A stretch of DNA of 64,000 nt, from NCBI GenBank assembly GCA_920105625.2, contig OV050032.1, forward strand, positions 116,296,542 to 116,360,541, read 5' to 3'. Each line of letters begins with the position of its first letter. Within the stretch, counting starts at the first letter, position 1. The translations under genes and the position numbers were made by a program. This DNA comes from Clusia tigrina. Taxonomy: Eukaryota; Arthropoda; Insecta; Diptera; Clusiidae. The notes beneath the pieces are model-generated. The model made no database searches and was not told the origin of the DNA. It worked only from the letters and a program-made list of their open reading frames with translations. Positions 48,982-61,300 of the stretch are shown here, one piece after another.

Positions 48982-51528
48982 TTCTATACGGTACGTCCTA
49001 CACATATCAAATTTGCAACATACAAATGCTTGTTACTTTTTACTGGAGCGTCATAAAACATTGAAATTTTGTAACAATAAAGTACTCGAGCATCTTGTCA
49101 ATTTAAGTTATCGCTCAACGCTATGCTACCCTTGAGTCCCAAAACAAATACTGATAAAACTTCAAATGGCCCTAACTTCTATACGGTACGTCCTACACCT
49201 ATCAAAGTTTGCAACATACAAATGCTTGTAACTTTTTACTGGAGCGTCATAAAACCTTGAAATTTTGTAACAATAAAGTACTCGAGCATCTTGTCAATTT
49301 AAGTTATCGCTCAAAGCTATGCTACCCTAGAGTACCAAATCAAACACTGATAAAACTTCGAATGGCTCTAACTTCTTTACGGTACGTCCTACACATATCA
49401 AAGTTTGCAACATACAAATGCTTGTAACTTTTTACTGGAGCGTCATAAAACCTTGAAATTTTGTAAAAATGAAGTACTCGAGCCTCTTGTCAATTTAAGC
49501 CATCGCTCAAAGCTATGCTACCCTAGAGTCCCAAATCAAACACTGATAAAACTTCAAACGCCCCTAACTTCTTTACGGTACGTCCTACACCTATCAAAGT
49601 TTGCAACATACAAATGCTTGTAACTTTTTTCTGGAGCGTCATAAAACCATGAAATTTTGTAACGATAAAGTACCCGAGCCTCTTGTCAATTTAAGCCATC
49701 GCTCAAAGCTATGCTACCCTTGAGACCCAAATCAAACACTGATAAAACTTCAAATGGCCCTAACTTCTATACGGTACGTCCTACACCTATCAAAGTTTGC
49801 AACATACAAATGCTTGTAACTTTTTACTGGAGCGTCATAAAACCTTGAAATTTTGTAACAATAAAGTACTCGAGCATCTTGTCAATTTAAGTTATCGCTC
49901 AAAGCTATGCTACCCTAGAGTCCCAAATCAAACACTGATAAAACTTCAAACGCCCCTAACTTCTTTACGGTACGTCCTACACCTATCAAAGTTGGCAACA
50001 TACAAATGCTTGTAACTTTTTACTGGAGCGTCATAAAACCTTGAAATTTTGTAACAATGATGTACCCGAGCCTCTTGTCAATTTAAGCTATCGCTCAAAG
50101 CTATGCTACCCTAGAGTCCCAAATCAAACATGGATAAAACTTCAAACGCCCCTAACTTCTTTACGGTACGTCCTACACATATCAAAGTTTGCAACATACA
50201 AATGCTTGTAACTTTTTACTGGAGCGTCATAAAACATTGAAATTTTGTAACAATAAAGTACTCGAGCATCTTGTCAATTTAAGCTATCGCTCAAAGCTAT
50301 GCTACCCTTGAGTCCCAAATCAAACACTGATAAAACTTCAAATGGCCCTAACTTCTATACGGTACGTCCTACACCTATCAAAGTTTGCAACATACAAATG
50401 CTTGTAACTTTTTACTGGAGCGTCATAAAACCTTGAAATTTTGTAACAATAAAGTACTCGAGCATCTTGTCAATTTAAGTTATCGCTCAAAGCTATGCTA
50501 CCCTAGAGTCCCAAATCAAACACTGATAAAACTTCAAACGCCCCTAACTTCTTTACGGTACGTCCTACACCTATCAAAGTTTGCAACATACAAATGCTTG
50601 TAACTTTTTACTGGAGCGTCATAAAATCTTGAACTTTTGTAACAATGAAGTATCCGAGCCTCTTGTCAATTTAAGCTATCGCTCAAAGCTAAACTACCCT
50701 AGAGTCCCAAATCAAACACTGATAAAACTTCAAACGCCCCTAACTTCTTTACATTACGTCCTACACCTATCAAAGTTTGCAACGTACAAATGCTTGTAAA
50801 TTTTTACTGGAGCGTCATAAAACCTTGAAATTTTGTAACAATGAAGTACCCGAGCCTCTTGTCAATTTAAGCCATCGCTCAAAGCTATGCTACCCTAGAG
50901 TCCCAAATCAAACACGGATAAAACTTCAAACGCCCCTAACTTCTATACGGTACGTCCTACACCTATCAAAGTTTGCAACATACAAATGCTTGTAACTTTT
51001 TACTGGAGCGTCATAAAACCTTGAAATTTTGTAACAATAAAGTACTCGAGCCTCTTGTCAATTTAAGCTATCGCTCAAAACTATGCTACCCTAGAGTCCC
51101 AAATCAAACACTGATAAAACTTCAAACGCCCCTAACTTATTTGCGGTACGTCCTACACCTATCAAAGTTGGCAACATACAAATGCTTGTAACTTTTTACT
51201 GGAGCGTCATAAAACCTTGAAATTTTGTAACAATGAAGTACCCGAGCCTCTTGTCAATTTAAGCTATCGGTCAAAGCTATGCTACGCTTGAGTCCCAAAT
51301 CAAACACTGATAAAACTTCAAACGCCCCTAACTTCTATACGGTACGTCCTACACATATCAAAGTTTGCAACATACAAATGCTTGTAACTTTTTACTGGAG
51401 CGTCATAAAACATTGAAATTTTGTAACAATAAAGTACTCGAGCATCTTGTCAATTTAAGCTATCGCTCAAAGCTATGCTACCCTTGAGTCCCAAATCAAA
51501 CACTGATAAAACTTCAAATGGCCCTAAC
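48982..51528 (+). repeat. 13-monomer tandem duplication, copy 2 (2547 bp)
   Basis: Second copy of the 13-monomer unit, with matching monomers throughout at +2547. Its upstream junction monomer (48786-48981) starts as type S (ACACATATC, AACATTG) and continues with AAGTTATCGC and CCCTTGAG, leading into the CAAATTTGCAAC monomer. That is the crossover point between S and a block-A monomer. Confidence 0.92.
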
Positions 51529-52508
51529 TTCTATACGGTACGTCCTACACCTATCAAAGTTTGCAACATACAAATGCTTGTAACTTTTTACTGGAGCGTC
51601 ATAAAACCTTGAAATTTTGTAACAATAAAGTACTCGAGCATCTTGTCAATTTAAGTTATCGCTCAAAGCTATGCTACCCTAGAGTCCCAAATCAAACACT
51701 GATAAAACTTCAAACGCCCCTAACTTCTTTACGGTACGTCCTACACCTATCAAAGTTTGCAACATACAAATGCTTGTAACTTTTTTCTGGAGCGTCATAA
51801 AACCATGAAATTTTGTAACGATAAAGTACCCGAGCCTCTTGTCAATTTAAGCCATCGCTCAAAGCTATGCTACCCTTCAGACCCAAATCAAACACTGATA
51901 AAACTTCAAATGGCCCTAACTTCTATACGCTACGTCCTACACCTATCAAAGTTTGCAACATACAAATGCTTGTAACTTTTTACTGGAGCGTCATAAAACC
52001 TTGAAATTTTGTAACAATGATGTACCCGAGCCTCTTGTCAATTTAAGCTATCGCTCAAAGCTATGCTACCCTAGAGTCCCAAATCAAACATGGATAAAAC
52101 TTCAAACGCCCCTAACTTCTTTACGGTACGTCCTACACATATCAAAGTTTGCAACATACAAATGCTTGTAACTTTTTACTGGAGCGTCATAAAACATTGA
52201 AATTTTGTAACAATAAAGTACTCGAGCATCTTGTCAATTTAAGCTATCGCTCAAAGCTATGCTACCCTTGAGTCCAAAATCAAACACTGATAAAACTTCA
52301 AATGGCCCTAACTTCTATACGGTACGTCCTACACCTATCAAAGTTTGCAACATACAAATGCTTGTAACTTTTTACTGGAGCGTCATAAAACCTTGAAATT
52401 TTGTAACAATAAAGTACTCGAGCATCTTGTCAATTTAAGTTATCGCTCAAAGCTATGCTACCCTAGAGTCCCAAATCAAACACTGATAAAACTTCAAACG
52501 CCCCTAAC
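50549..52508 (+). repeat. 10-monomer HOR copy II-5
   Basis: 1960 bp in the reference order, with the TTATTTGCGG and TATACGCTACG haplotype. F (51725) carries CCCTTCAGACCC instead of CCCTTGAGACCC (changed base at 51878), the only F copy seen with this change. S' has GTCCAAAATC (52271) where other S' copies have GTCCCAAATC. Confidence 0.92.
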
Positions 52509-54469
52509 TTCTTTACGGTACGTCCTACACCTATCAAAGTTTGCAACATACAAATGCTTGTAACTTTTTACTGGAGCGTCATAAAACCTTGAACTTTTGT
52601 AACAATGAAGTATCCGAGCCTCTTGTCAATTTAAGCTATCGCTCAAAGCTAAACTACCCTAGAGTCCCAAATCAAACACTGATAAAACTTCAAACGCCCC
52701 TAACTTCTTTACATTACGTCCTACACCTATCAAAGTTTGCAACGTACAAATGCTTGTAAATTTTTACTGGAGCGTCATAAAACCTTGAAATTTTGTAACA
52801 ACGTACGTACCCGAGCCTCTTGTCAATTTAAGCCATCGCTCAAAGCTATGCTACCCTAGAGTCCCAAATCAAACACGGATAAAACTTCAAACGCCCCTAA
52901 CTTCTATACGGTACGTCCTACACCTATCAAAGTTTGCAACATACAAATGCTTGTAACTTTTTACTGGAGCGTCATAAAACCTTGAAATTTTGTAACAATA
53001 AAGTACTCGAGCCTCTTGTCAATTTAAGCTATCGCTCAAAACTATGCTACCCTAGAGTCCCAAATCAAACACTGATAAAACTTCAAACGCCCCTAACTTA
53101 TTTGCGGTACGTCCTACACCTATCAAAGTTGGCAACATACAAATGCTTGTAACTTTTTACTGGAGCGTCATAAAACCTTGAAATTTTGTAACAATGAAGA
53201 ACCCGAGCCTCTTGTCAATTTAAGCTATCGGTCAAAGCTATGCTACGCTTGAGTCCCAAATCAAACACTGATAAAACTTCAAACGCCCCTAACTTCTATA
53301 CGGTACGTCCTACACATATCAAAGTTTGCAACATACAAATGCTTGTAACTTTTTACTGGAGCGTCATAAAACATTGAAATTTTGTAACAATAAAGTACTC
53401 GAGCATCTTGTCAATTTAAGCTATCGCTCAAAGCTATGCTACCCTTGAGTCCCAAATCAAACACTGATAAAACTTCAAATGGCCCTAACTTCTATACGGT
53501 ACGTCCTACACCTATCAAAGTTTGCAACATACAAATGCTTGTAACTTTTTACTGGAGCGTCATAAAACCTTGAAATTTTGTAACAATAAAGTACTCGAGC
53601 ATCTTGTCAATTTAAGTTATCGCTCAAAGCTATGCTACCCTAGAGTCCCAAATCAAACACTGATAAAACTGCAAACGCCCCTAACTTCTTTACGGTACGT
53701 CCTACACCTATCAAAGTTTGCAACATACAAATGCTTGTAACTTTTTTCTGGAGCGTCATAAAACCATGAAATTTTGTAACGATAAAGTACCCGAGCCTCT
53801 TGTCAATTTAAGCCATCGCTCAAAGCTATGCTACCCTTGAGACCCAAATCAAACACTGATAAAACTTCAAATGGCCCTAACTTCTATACGCTACGTCCTA
53901 CACCTATCAAAGTTTGCAACATACAAATGCTTGTAACTTTTTACTGGAGCGTCATAAAACCTTGAAATTTTGTAACAATGATGTACCCGAGCCTCTTGTC
54001 AATTTAAGCTATCGCTCAAAGCTATGCTACCCTAGAGTCCCAAATCAAACATGGATAAAACTTCAAACGCCCCTAACTTCTTTACGGTACGTCCTACACA
54101 TATCAAAGTTTGCAACATACAAATGCTTGTAACTTTTTACTGGAGCGTCATAAAACATTGAAATTTTGTAACAATAAAGTACTCGAGCATCTTGTCAATT
54201 TAAGCTATCGCTCAAAGCTATGCTACCCTTGAGTCCCAAATCAAACACTGATAAAACTTCAAATGGCCCTAACTTCTATACGGTACGTCCTAAACCTATC
54301 AAAGTTTGCAACATACAAATGCTTGTAACTTTTTACTGGAGCGTCATAAAACCTTGAAATTTTGTAACAATAAAGTACTCGAGCATCTTGTCAATTTAAG
54401 TTATCGCTCAAAGCTATGCTACCCTAGAGTCCCAAATCAAACACTGATAAAACTTCAAACGCCCCTAAC
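52509..54469 (+). repeat. 10-monomer HOR copy II-6
   Basis: 1961 bp in the reference order. The extra base lies in R, where AACAATGAAGTACCC is replaced by AACAACGTACGTACCC (52797-52812). Other private changes are GAAGAACCCGAG in G (53197), AAAACTGCAAACG in H (53667) and CCTAAACCTATC in H' (54289). Confidence 0.92.
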
Positions 54470-56429
54470 TTCTTTACGGTACGTCCTACACCTATCAAAG
54501 TTTGCAACATACAAATGCTTGTAACTTTTTACTGGAGCGTCATAAAACCTTGAACTTTTGTAACAATGAAGTATCCGAGCCTCTTGTCAATTTAAGCTAT
54601 CGCTCAAAGCTAAACTACCCTAGAGTCCCAAATCAAACACTGATAAAACTTCAAACGCCCCTAACTTCTTTACATTACGTAATACACCTATCAAAGTTTG
54701 CAACGTACAAATGCTTGTAAATTTTTACTGGAGCGTCATAAAACCTTGAAATTTTGTAACAATGAAGTACCCGAGCCTCTTGTCAATTTAAGCCATCGCT
54801 CAAAGCTATGCTACCCTAGAGTCCCAAATCAAACACGGATAAAACTTCAAACGCCCCTAACTTCTATACGGTACGTCCTACACCTATCAAAGTTTGCAAC
54901 ATACAAATGCTTGTAACTTTTTACTGGAGCGTCATAAAACCTTGAAATTTTGTAACTATAAAGTACTCGAGCCTCTTGTCAATTTAAGCTATCGCTCAAA
55001 ACTATGCTACCCTAGAGTCCCAAATCAAACACTGATAAAACTTCAAACGCCCCTAACTTCTTTGCGGTACGTCCTACACCTATCAAAGTTGGCAACATAC
55101 AAATGCTTGTAACTTTTTACTGGAGCGTCATAAAACCTTGAAATTTTGTAACAATGAAGTACCCGAGCCTCTTGTCAATTTAAGCTATCGGTCAAAGCTA
55201 TGCTACGCTTGAGTCCCAAATCAAACACTGATAAAACTTCAAACGCCCCTAACTTCTATACGGTACGTCCTACACATATCAAAGTTTGCAACATACAAAT
55301 GCTTGTAACTTTTTACTGGAGCGTCATAAAACATTGAAATTTTGTAACAATAAAGTACTCGAGCATCTTGTCAATTTAAGCTATCGCTCAAAGCTATGCT
55401 ACCCTTGAGTCCCAAATCAAACACTGATAAAACTTCAAATGGCCCTAACTTCTATACGGTACGTCCTACACCTATCAAAGTTTGCAACATACAAATGCTT
55501 GTAACTTTTTACTGGAGCGTCATAAAACCTTGAAATTTTGTAACAATAAAGTACTCGAGCATCTTGTCAATTTAAGTTATCGCTCAAAGCTATGCTACCC
55601 TAGAGTCCCAAATCAAACACTGATAAAACTTCAAACGCCCCTAACTTCTTTACGGTACGTCCTACACCTATCAAAGTTTGCAACATACAAATGCTTGTAA
55701 CTTTTTTCTGGAGCGTCATAAAACCATGAAATTTTGTAACGATAAAGTACCCGAGCCTCTTGTCAATTTAAGCCATCGCTCAAAGCTATGCTACCCTTGA
55801 GACCCAAATCAAACACTGATAAAACTTCAAATGGCCCTAACTTCTATACGGTACGTCCTACACCTATCAAAGTTTGCAACATACAAATGCTTGTAACTTT
55901 TTACTGGAGCGTCATAAAACCTTGAAATTTTGTAACAATGATGTACCCGAGCCTCTTGTCAATTTAAGCTATCGCTCAAAGCTATGCTACCCTAGAGTCC
56001 CAAATCAAACATGGATAAAACTTCAAACGCCCCTAACTTCTTTACGGTCCGTCCTACGCACATCAAAGTTTGCAACATACAAATGCTAGTAACTTTTTAC
56101 TGGAGCGTCATAAAACATTGAAATTTTGTAACAATAAAGTACTCGAGCATCTTGTCAATTTAAGCTATCGCTCAAAGCTATGCTACCCTTGAGTCCCAAA
56201 TCAAACACTGATAAAACTTCAAATGGCCCTAACTTCTATACGGTACGTCCTACACCTATCAAAGTTTGCAACATACAAATGCTTGTAACTTTTTACTGGA
56301 GCGTCATAAAACCTTGAAATTTTGTAACAATAAAGTACTCGAGCATCTTGTCAATTTAAGTTATCGCTCAAAGCTATGCTACCCTAGAGTCCCAAATCAA
56401 ACACTGATAAAACTTCAAACGCCCCTAAC
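54470..56429 (+). repeat. 10-monomer HOR copy II-7
   Basis: Complete 1960-bp copy lying 10583 bp from copy II-3 and sharing its rare markers: ATTACGTAATACACC (54674), TAACTATAAAG (54954) and CGGTCCGTCCTACGCA (56046). The last differs by ACATC against ATATC in the next word. It is the partner in a long-range duplication of about 4 kb. Confidence 0.93.
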
Positions 56430-57213
56430 TTCTTTACGGTACGTCCTACACCTATCAAAGTTTGCAACATACAAATGCTTGTAACTTTTTACTGGAGCGT
56501 CATAAAACCTTGAACTTTTGTAACAATGAAGTATCCGAGCCTCTTGTCAATTTAAGCTATCGCTCAAAGCTAAACTACCCTAGAGTCCCAAATCAAACAC
56601 TGATAAAACTTCAAACGCCCCTAACTTCTTTACATTACGTCCTACACCTATCAAAGTTTGCAACGTACAATTGCTTGTAAATTTTTACTGGAGCGTCATA
56701 AAACCTTGAAATTTTGTAACAATGAAGTACCCGAGCCTCTTGTCAATTTAAGCCATCGCTCAAAGCTATTCTACCCTAGAGTCCCAAATCAAACACGGAT
56801 AAAACTTCAAACGCCCCTAACTTCTATACGGTACGTCCTACACCTATCAAAGTTTGCAACATACAAATGCTTGTAACTTTTTACTGGAGCGTCATAAAAC
56901 CTTGAAATTTTGTAACAATAAAGTACTCGAGCCTCTTGTCAATTTAAGCTATCGCTCAAAACAATGCTACCCTAGAGTCCCAAATCAAACACTGATAAAA
57001 CTTCAAACGCCCCTAACTTCTTTGCGGTACGTCCTACACCTATCAAAGTTGGCAACATACAAATGCTTGTAACTTTTTACTGGAGCGTCATAAAACCTTG
57101 AAATTTTGTAACAATGAAGTACCCGAGCCTCTTGTCAATTTAAGCTATCGGTCAAAGCTATGCTACGCTTGAGTCCCAAATCAAACACTGATAAAACTTC
57201 AAACGCCCCTAAC
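56430..57213 (+). repeat. N-R-C-G start of HOR copy II-8, passing into block A3
   Basis: Four monomers of the HOR, followed at 57214 by block B rather than S. The same N-R-C-G to block B transition is at 19014-19798. Private changes include CAATTGCTTG (56669) in R and AAAACAATGC (56959) in C. CTATTCTACC in R (56767) is shared with 46184, again at 10583 bp. Confidence 0.9.
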
Positions 57214-58193
57214 TTCTATACGGTACGTCCTACACCTATCAAAGTTCGCAACATTCAAATGCTTGTAACTTTTTACTGGAGCGTCATAAAACCTTGAAAT
57301 TTTGTAACAATAAAGTACTCGAGCCTCTTGTCAATTTAAGCCATCGCTCAAAGCTATGCTACCCTAGAATCCAAAATCAAACACTGATAAAACTTCAAAT
57401 GCCCCTAACTTCTTTACGGTACGTCCTACACCTATCAAAGTTGGCAACATTCAAATGCTTGTAACTTTTTACTGGAGCGTCATAAAACCTTGAAATTTTC
57501 TAACAATAAAGTACTCGAGCATCTTGTCAATTTAAGCTATCGCTCAAAGCTATGCTACCCTTGAGTCCCAAATCAAACACTGATAAAACTTCAAACGCCC
57601 CTAACTTCTTTACGGTACGTCCTACACCCATCAAAGTTTGCAACATACAAATGCTTGTATCTTTTTACTGGAGCGTCATAAAACCTTGAAATTTTGTAAC
57701 AATAAAGTATCCGAGCCTCTTGTCAATTTAAGCTATCGCTCAAAGCTATGCTACCCTTGAGTCCCAAATTAAACACTGATAAAACTTCAAATGGCCCTAA
57801 TTTCTGTACGGTACGTCCTACACCTATCAAAGCTTGCAACATACAAATGCTTGTAACTTTTTACTGGAGCGTCATAAAACCTTGAAATTTTGTAAGAATA
57901 AAGTACTCGAGCCTCTTGTCAATTTATGCCATCGCTCAAAGCTATGCTACCCTTGAGTCCCAAATCAAACACTGATAAAACTTCAAATGGCCCTAACTTC
58001 TATACGGTACGTCCTACACCTATCAAAGTTTGCAACATACAAATGCTTGTAACTTTTTACTGGAGCGTCATAAAACACTGAAATTTTTTAACAATAAAAT
58101 ACTCGAGCCTCTTGTCAATTTAGGCCATCGCTCAAAGCTATATTACCCTTGAGTCCCAAATCAAACATTGATAAAACTTCAAACGCCCCTAAC
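57214..58193 (+). repeat. Five-monomer block 'B', copy 7
   Basis: Full 980-bp copy with all five ordered monomers. GTTCGCAACATTC near 57244 is shared only with 46269. CTAGAATCC (57365) and GTAAGAATAAAG (57892) are private. It has the undeleted GTCCCAAATTAAAC, unlike the A1 and A2 copies. Confidence 0.88.
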
Positions 58194-58389
58194 TTCTTTA
58201 CGGTACGTCCTACACCTATCAAAGTTTGCAACATACAAATGCTTGTAACTTTTTACTGGAGCGTCATAAAACCTTGAAATTTTGCAACAATAAAGTACTC
58301 GAGCCTCTTGTCAATTTAAGCCATCGCTCAAAGCTATGCTACCCTAGAGTCCCAAATCAAACACTGATAAAACTTCAAACGCCCCTAAC
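58194..58389 (+). repeat. Hybrid monomer marking loss of one monomer in A3
   Basis: The left part (TTTACGG, GGAGCGTCATAAAACC) matches the A2 monomer at 36831. The right part (TTTTGCAACAATAAAG, CTCGAG, GCCATCGC, CCCTAGAG) matches the next one at 37027. The switch lies between positions 67 and 91. One monomer is missing compared with A1 and A2. Confidence 0.88.
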
Positions 58390-61300
58390 TTCTTTACGGT
58401 ACGTCCTACACCTATCAAAGTTGGCAACATACAAATGCTTGTAACTTTTTACTGGAGCGTCATAAAACTTTGAAATTTTGTAACAATAAAGAACCCGAGC
58501 CTCTTGTCAATTTAAGCTATCGCTCAAAGCTATGCTACCCTAGAGTCCCAAATCAAACACTGATAAAACTTCAAATGGACCCAACTTCTATACGGTACGT
58601 CCTACACCCATCAAAGTTTGCAACATACAAATGCTTGTAACTTTTTACTGGAGCGTCAGAAAACCTTGACATTTTTTAATAATAAAGTACTCGAGCCTCT
58701 TGTCAATTTTGGCCATGGCTCAAAGCTATGCTACCCTAGAGTCCCAAATCAAACACTGATAAAACTTCAAACGCCCCTAACTTCTAAACGGTGGTGTCCT
58801 ACACCTATCAAAGTTTGCAACATACAAATGCTTGTAACTTTTTACTGGAGCGTCATAAAAAATTGAAATTTTGTAACAATAAAGTACTCGAGCCTCTTGT
58901 CAATTTAAGCTATCGCTCAAAGCTATGCTACCCCAGAGTCCCAAATCAAACACTGATAAAACTTCAAATGGCTCTAACTTCTATACGGTACGTCCTACAC
59001 CTATCAAAGTTTGCAACTTACAAATGCTTGTAACTTTTTACTGGAGCGTCATAAAACATTGAAATTTTGTAACAATAAAGTACTCGAGCCTCTTGTCAAT
59101 TTAAGTTATGGGTCAAAGCTATGCTACCCTTGAGTCCCAAATCAAACACTGATAAAACATCAAATGGCCCTAACTTCTATACGGTACGTCCTACACCTAT
59201 CAAAGTTTGCAACATACAAATGCTTGTAACTTTTTACTGGAGCGTCATAAAACCTTGAAATTTTGTAACAATGAAGTACCCGAGCCTCTTGTCAATTTAA
59301 GCTATCGGTCAAAGCTATGCTACGCTTGAGTCCCAAATCAAACACTGATAAAACTTCAAACGCCCCTAACTTCTTTACGGTACGTCCTACACTTATCAAA
59401 GTTTGCAAAATACAAATGCTTGTAACTTTTTACTGGAGCGTCATAAAACCTTGAAATTTTGTAACAATGAAGTACCCGAGCCTCTTGTCAATTTAAGCTA
59501 TCGCTCAAAGCTATGCTACCCTAGAGTCCCAAATCAAACACTGATAAAACTTCAATTGGCCCTAACTTCTTTACGGTACGTCCTACACCTATCAAAGTTT
59601 CCAACATACAAATGCTTGTAACTTTTTATTGGAGCGTCATAAAACCTTGAAATTTTGTAACAATAAAGTACTCGAGCATCTTGTCAATTTAAGTTATCGC
59701 TCAAAGCTATGCTACCCTAGAGTCCCAAATCAAACACTGGTAAAACTTCAAACGCCCCTAACTTCTTTACTGTACGTCCTACACCTATCAAAGTTGGCAG
59801 CATACAAATGCTTGTAACTTTTTACTGGAGCGTCATAAAACCTTGAAATTTTGTAACAATGATGTACCCGAGCCTCTTGTCAATTTAAGCTATCGCTCAA
59901 AGCTATGCTACCCTAGAGTCCCAAATCAATCACTGATAAAACTTCAAAAGCCCCTAACTTCTTTACGGTACGTCCTACACATATCAAAGTTTGCAACATA
60001 CAAATGCTTGTAACTTTTTACTGGAGCGTCATAAAACATTGAAATTTTGTAACAATAAAGTACTCGAGCATCTTGTCAATTTAAGCTATCGCTCAAAGCT
60101 ATGCTACCCTTGAATCCCAAATCAAACACTGATAAAACTTCAAATGGCCCTAACTTCTATACGGTACGTCCTACACCTATCAAAGTTTGCAACATACAAA
60201 TGCTTGTAACTTTTTACTGGAGCGTCATAAAACCTTTAAATTTTGTAACAATAAAGTACTCGAGCATCTTGTCAATTTAAGTTATCGCTCAAAGCTATGC
60301 TACCCTTGAGTCCCAAATCAAACACTGATAAAACTTCAAATGGCCCTAACTTCTATACGGTACGTCCTACACATATAAAATTTGCAACATACAAATGCTT
60401 GTTACTTTTTACTGGAGCGTCATAAAACATTGAAATTTTGTAACAATAAAGTACTCGAGCATCTTGTCAATTTAAGTTATCGCTCAACGCTATGCTACGC
60501 TTGAGTCCCAAAACAAATACTGATAAAACTTCAAATGGCCCTAACTTCTATACGGTACGTCCTACACCTATCAAAGTTTGCAACATACAAATGCTTGTAA
60601 CTTTTTACTGGAGCGTCATAAAACCTTGAAATTTTGTAACAATAAAGTACTCGAGCATCTTGTCAATTTAAGTTATCGCTCAAAGCTAGCTACCCTAGAG
60701 TACCAAATCAAACACTGATAAAACTTCGAATGGCTCTAACTTCTTTACGGTACGTCCTACACATATCAAAGTTTGCAACATACAAATGCTTGTAACTTTT
60801 TACTGGAGCGTCATAAAACCTTGAAATTTTGTAAAAATGAAGTACTCGAGCCTCTTGTCAATTTAAGCCATCGCTCAAAGCTATGCTACCCTAGAGTCCC
60901 AAATCAAACACTGATAAAACTTCAAACGCCCCTAACTTCTTTACGGTACGTCCTACACCTATCAAAGTTTGCAACATACAAATGCTTGTAACTTTTTTCT
61001 GGAGCGTCATAAAACCATGAAATTTTGTAACGATAAAGTACCCGAGCCTCTTGTCAATTTAAGCCATCGCTCAAAGCTATGCTACCCTTGAGACCCAAAT
61101 CAAACACTGATAAAACTTCAAATGGCCCTAACTTCTATACGGTACGTCCTACACCTATCAAAGTTTGCAACATACAAATGCTTGTAACTTTTTACTGGAG
61201 CGTCATAAAACCTTGAAATTTTGTAACAATAAAGTACTCGAGCATCTTGTCAATTTAAGTTATCGCTCAAAGCTATGCTACCCTAGAGTCCCAAATCAAA

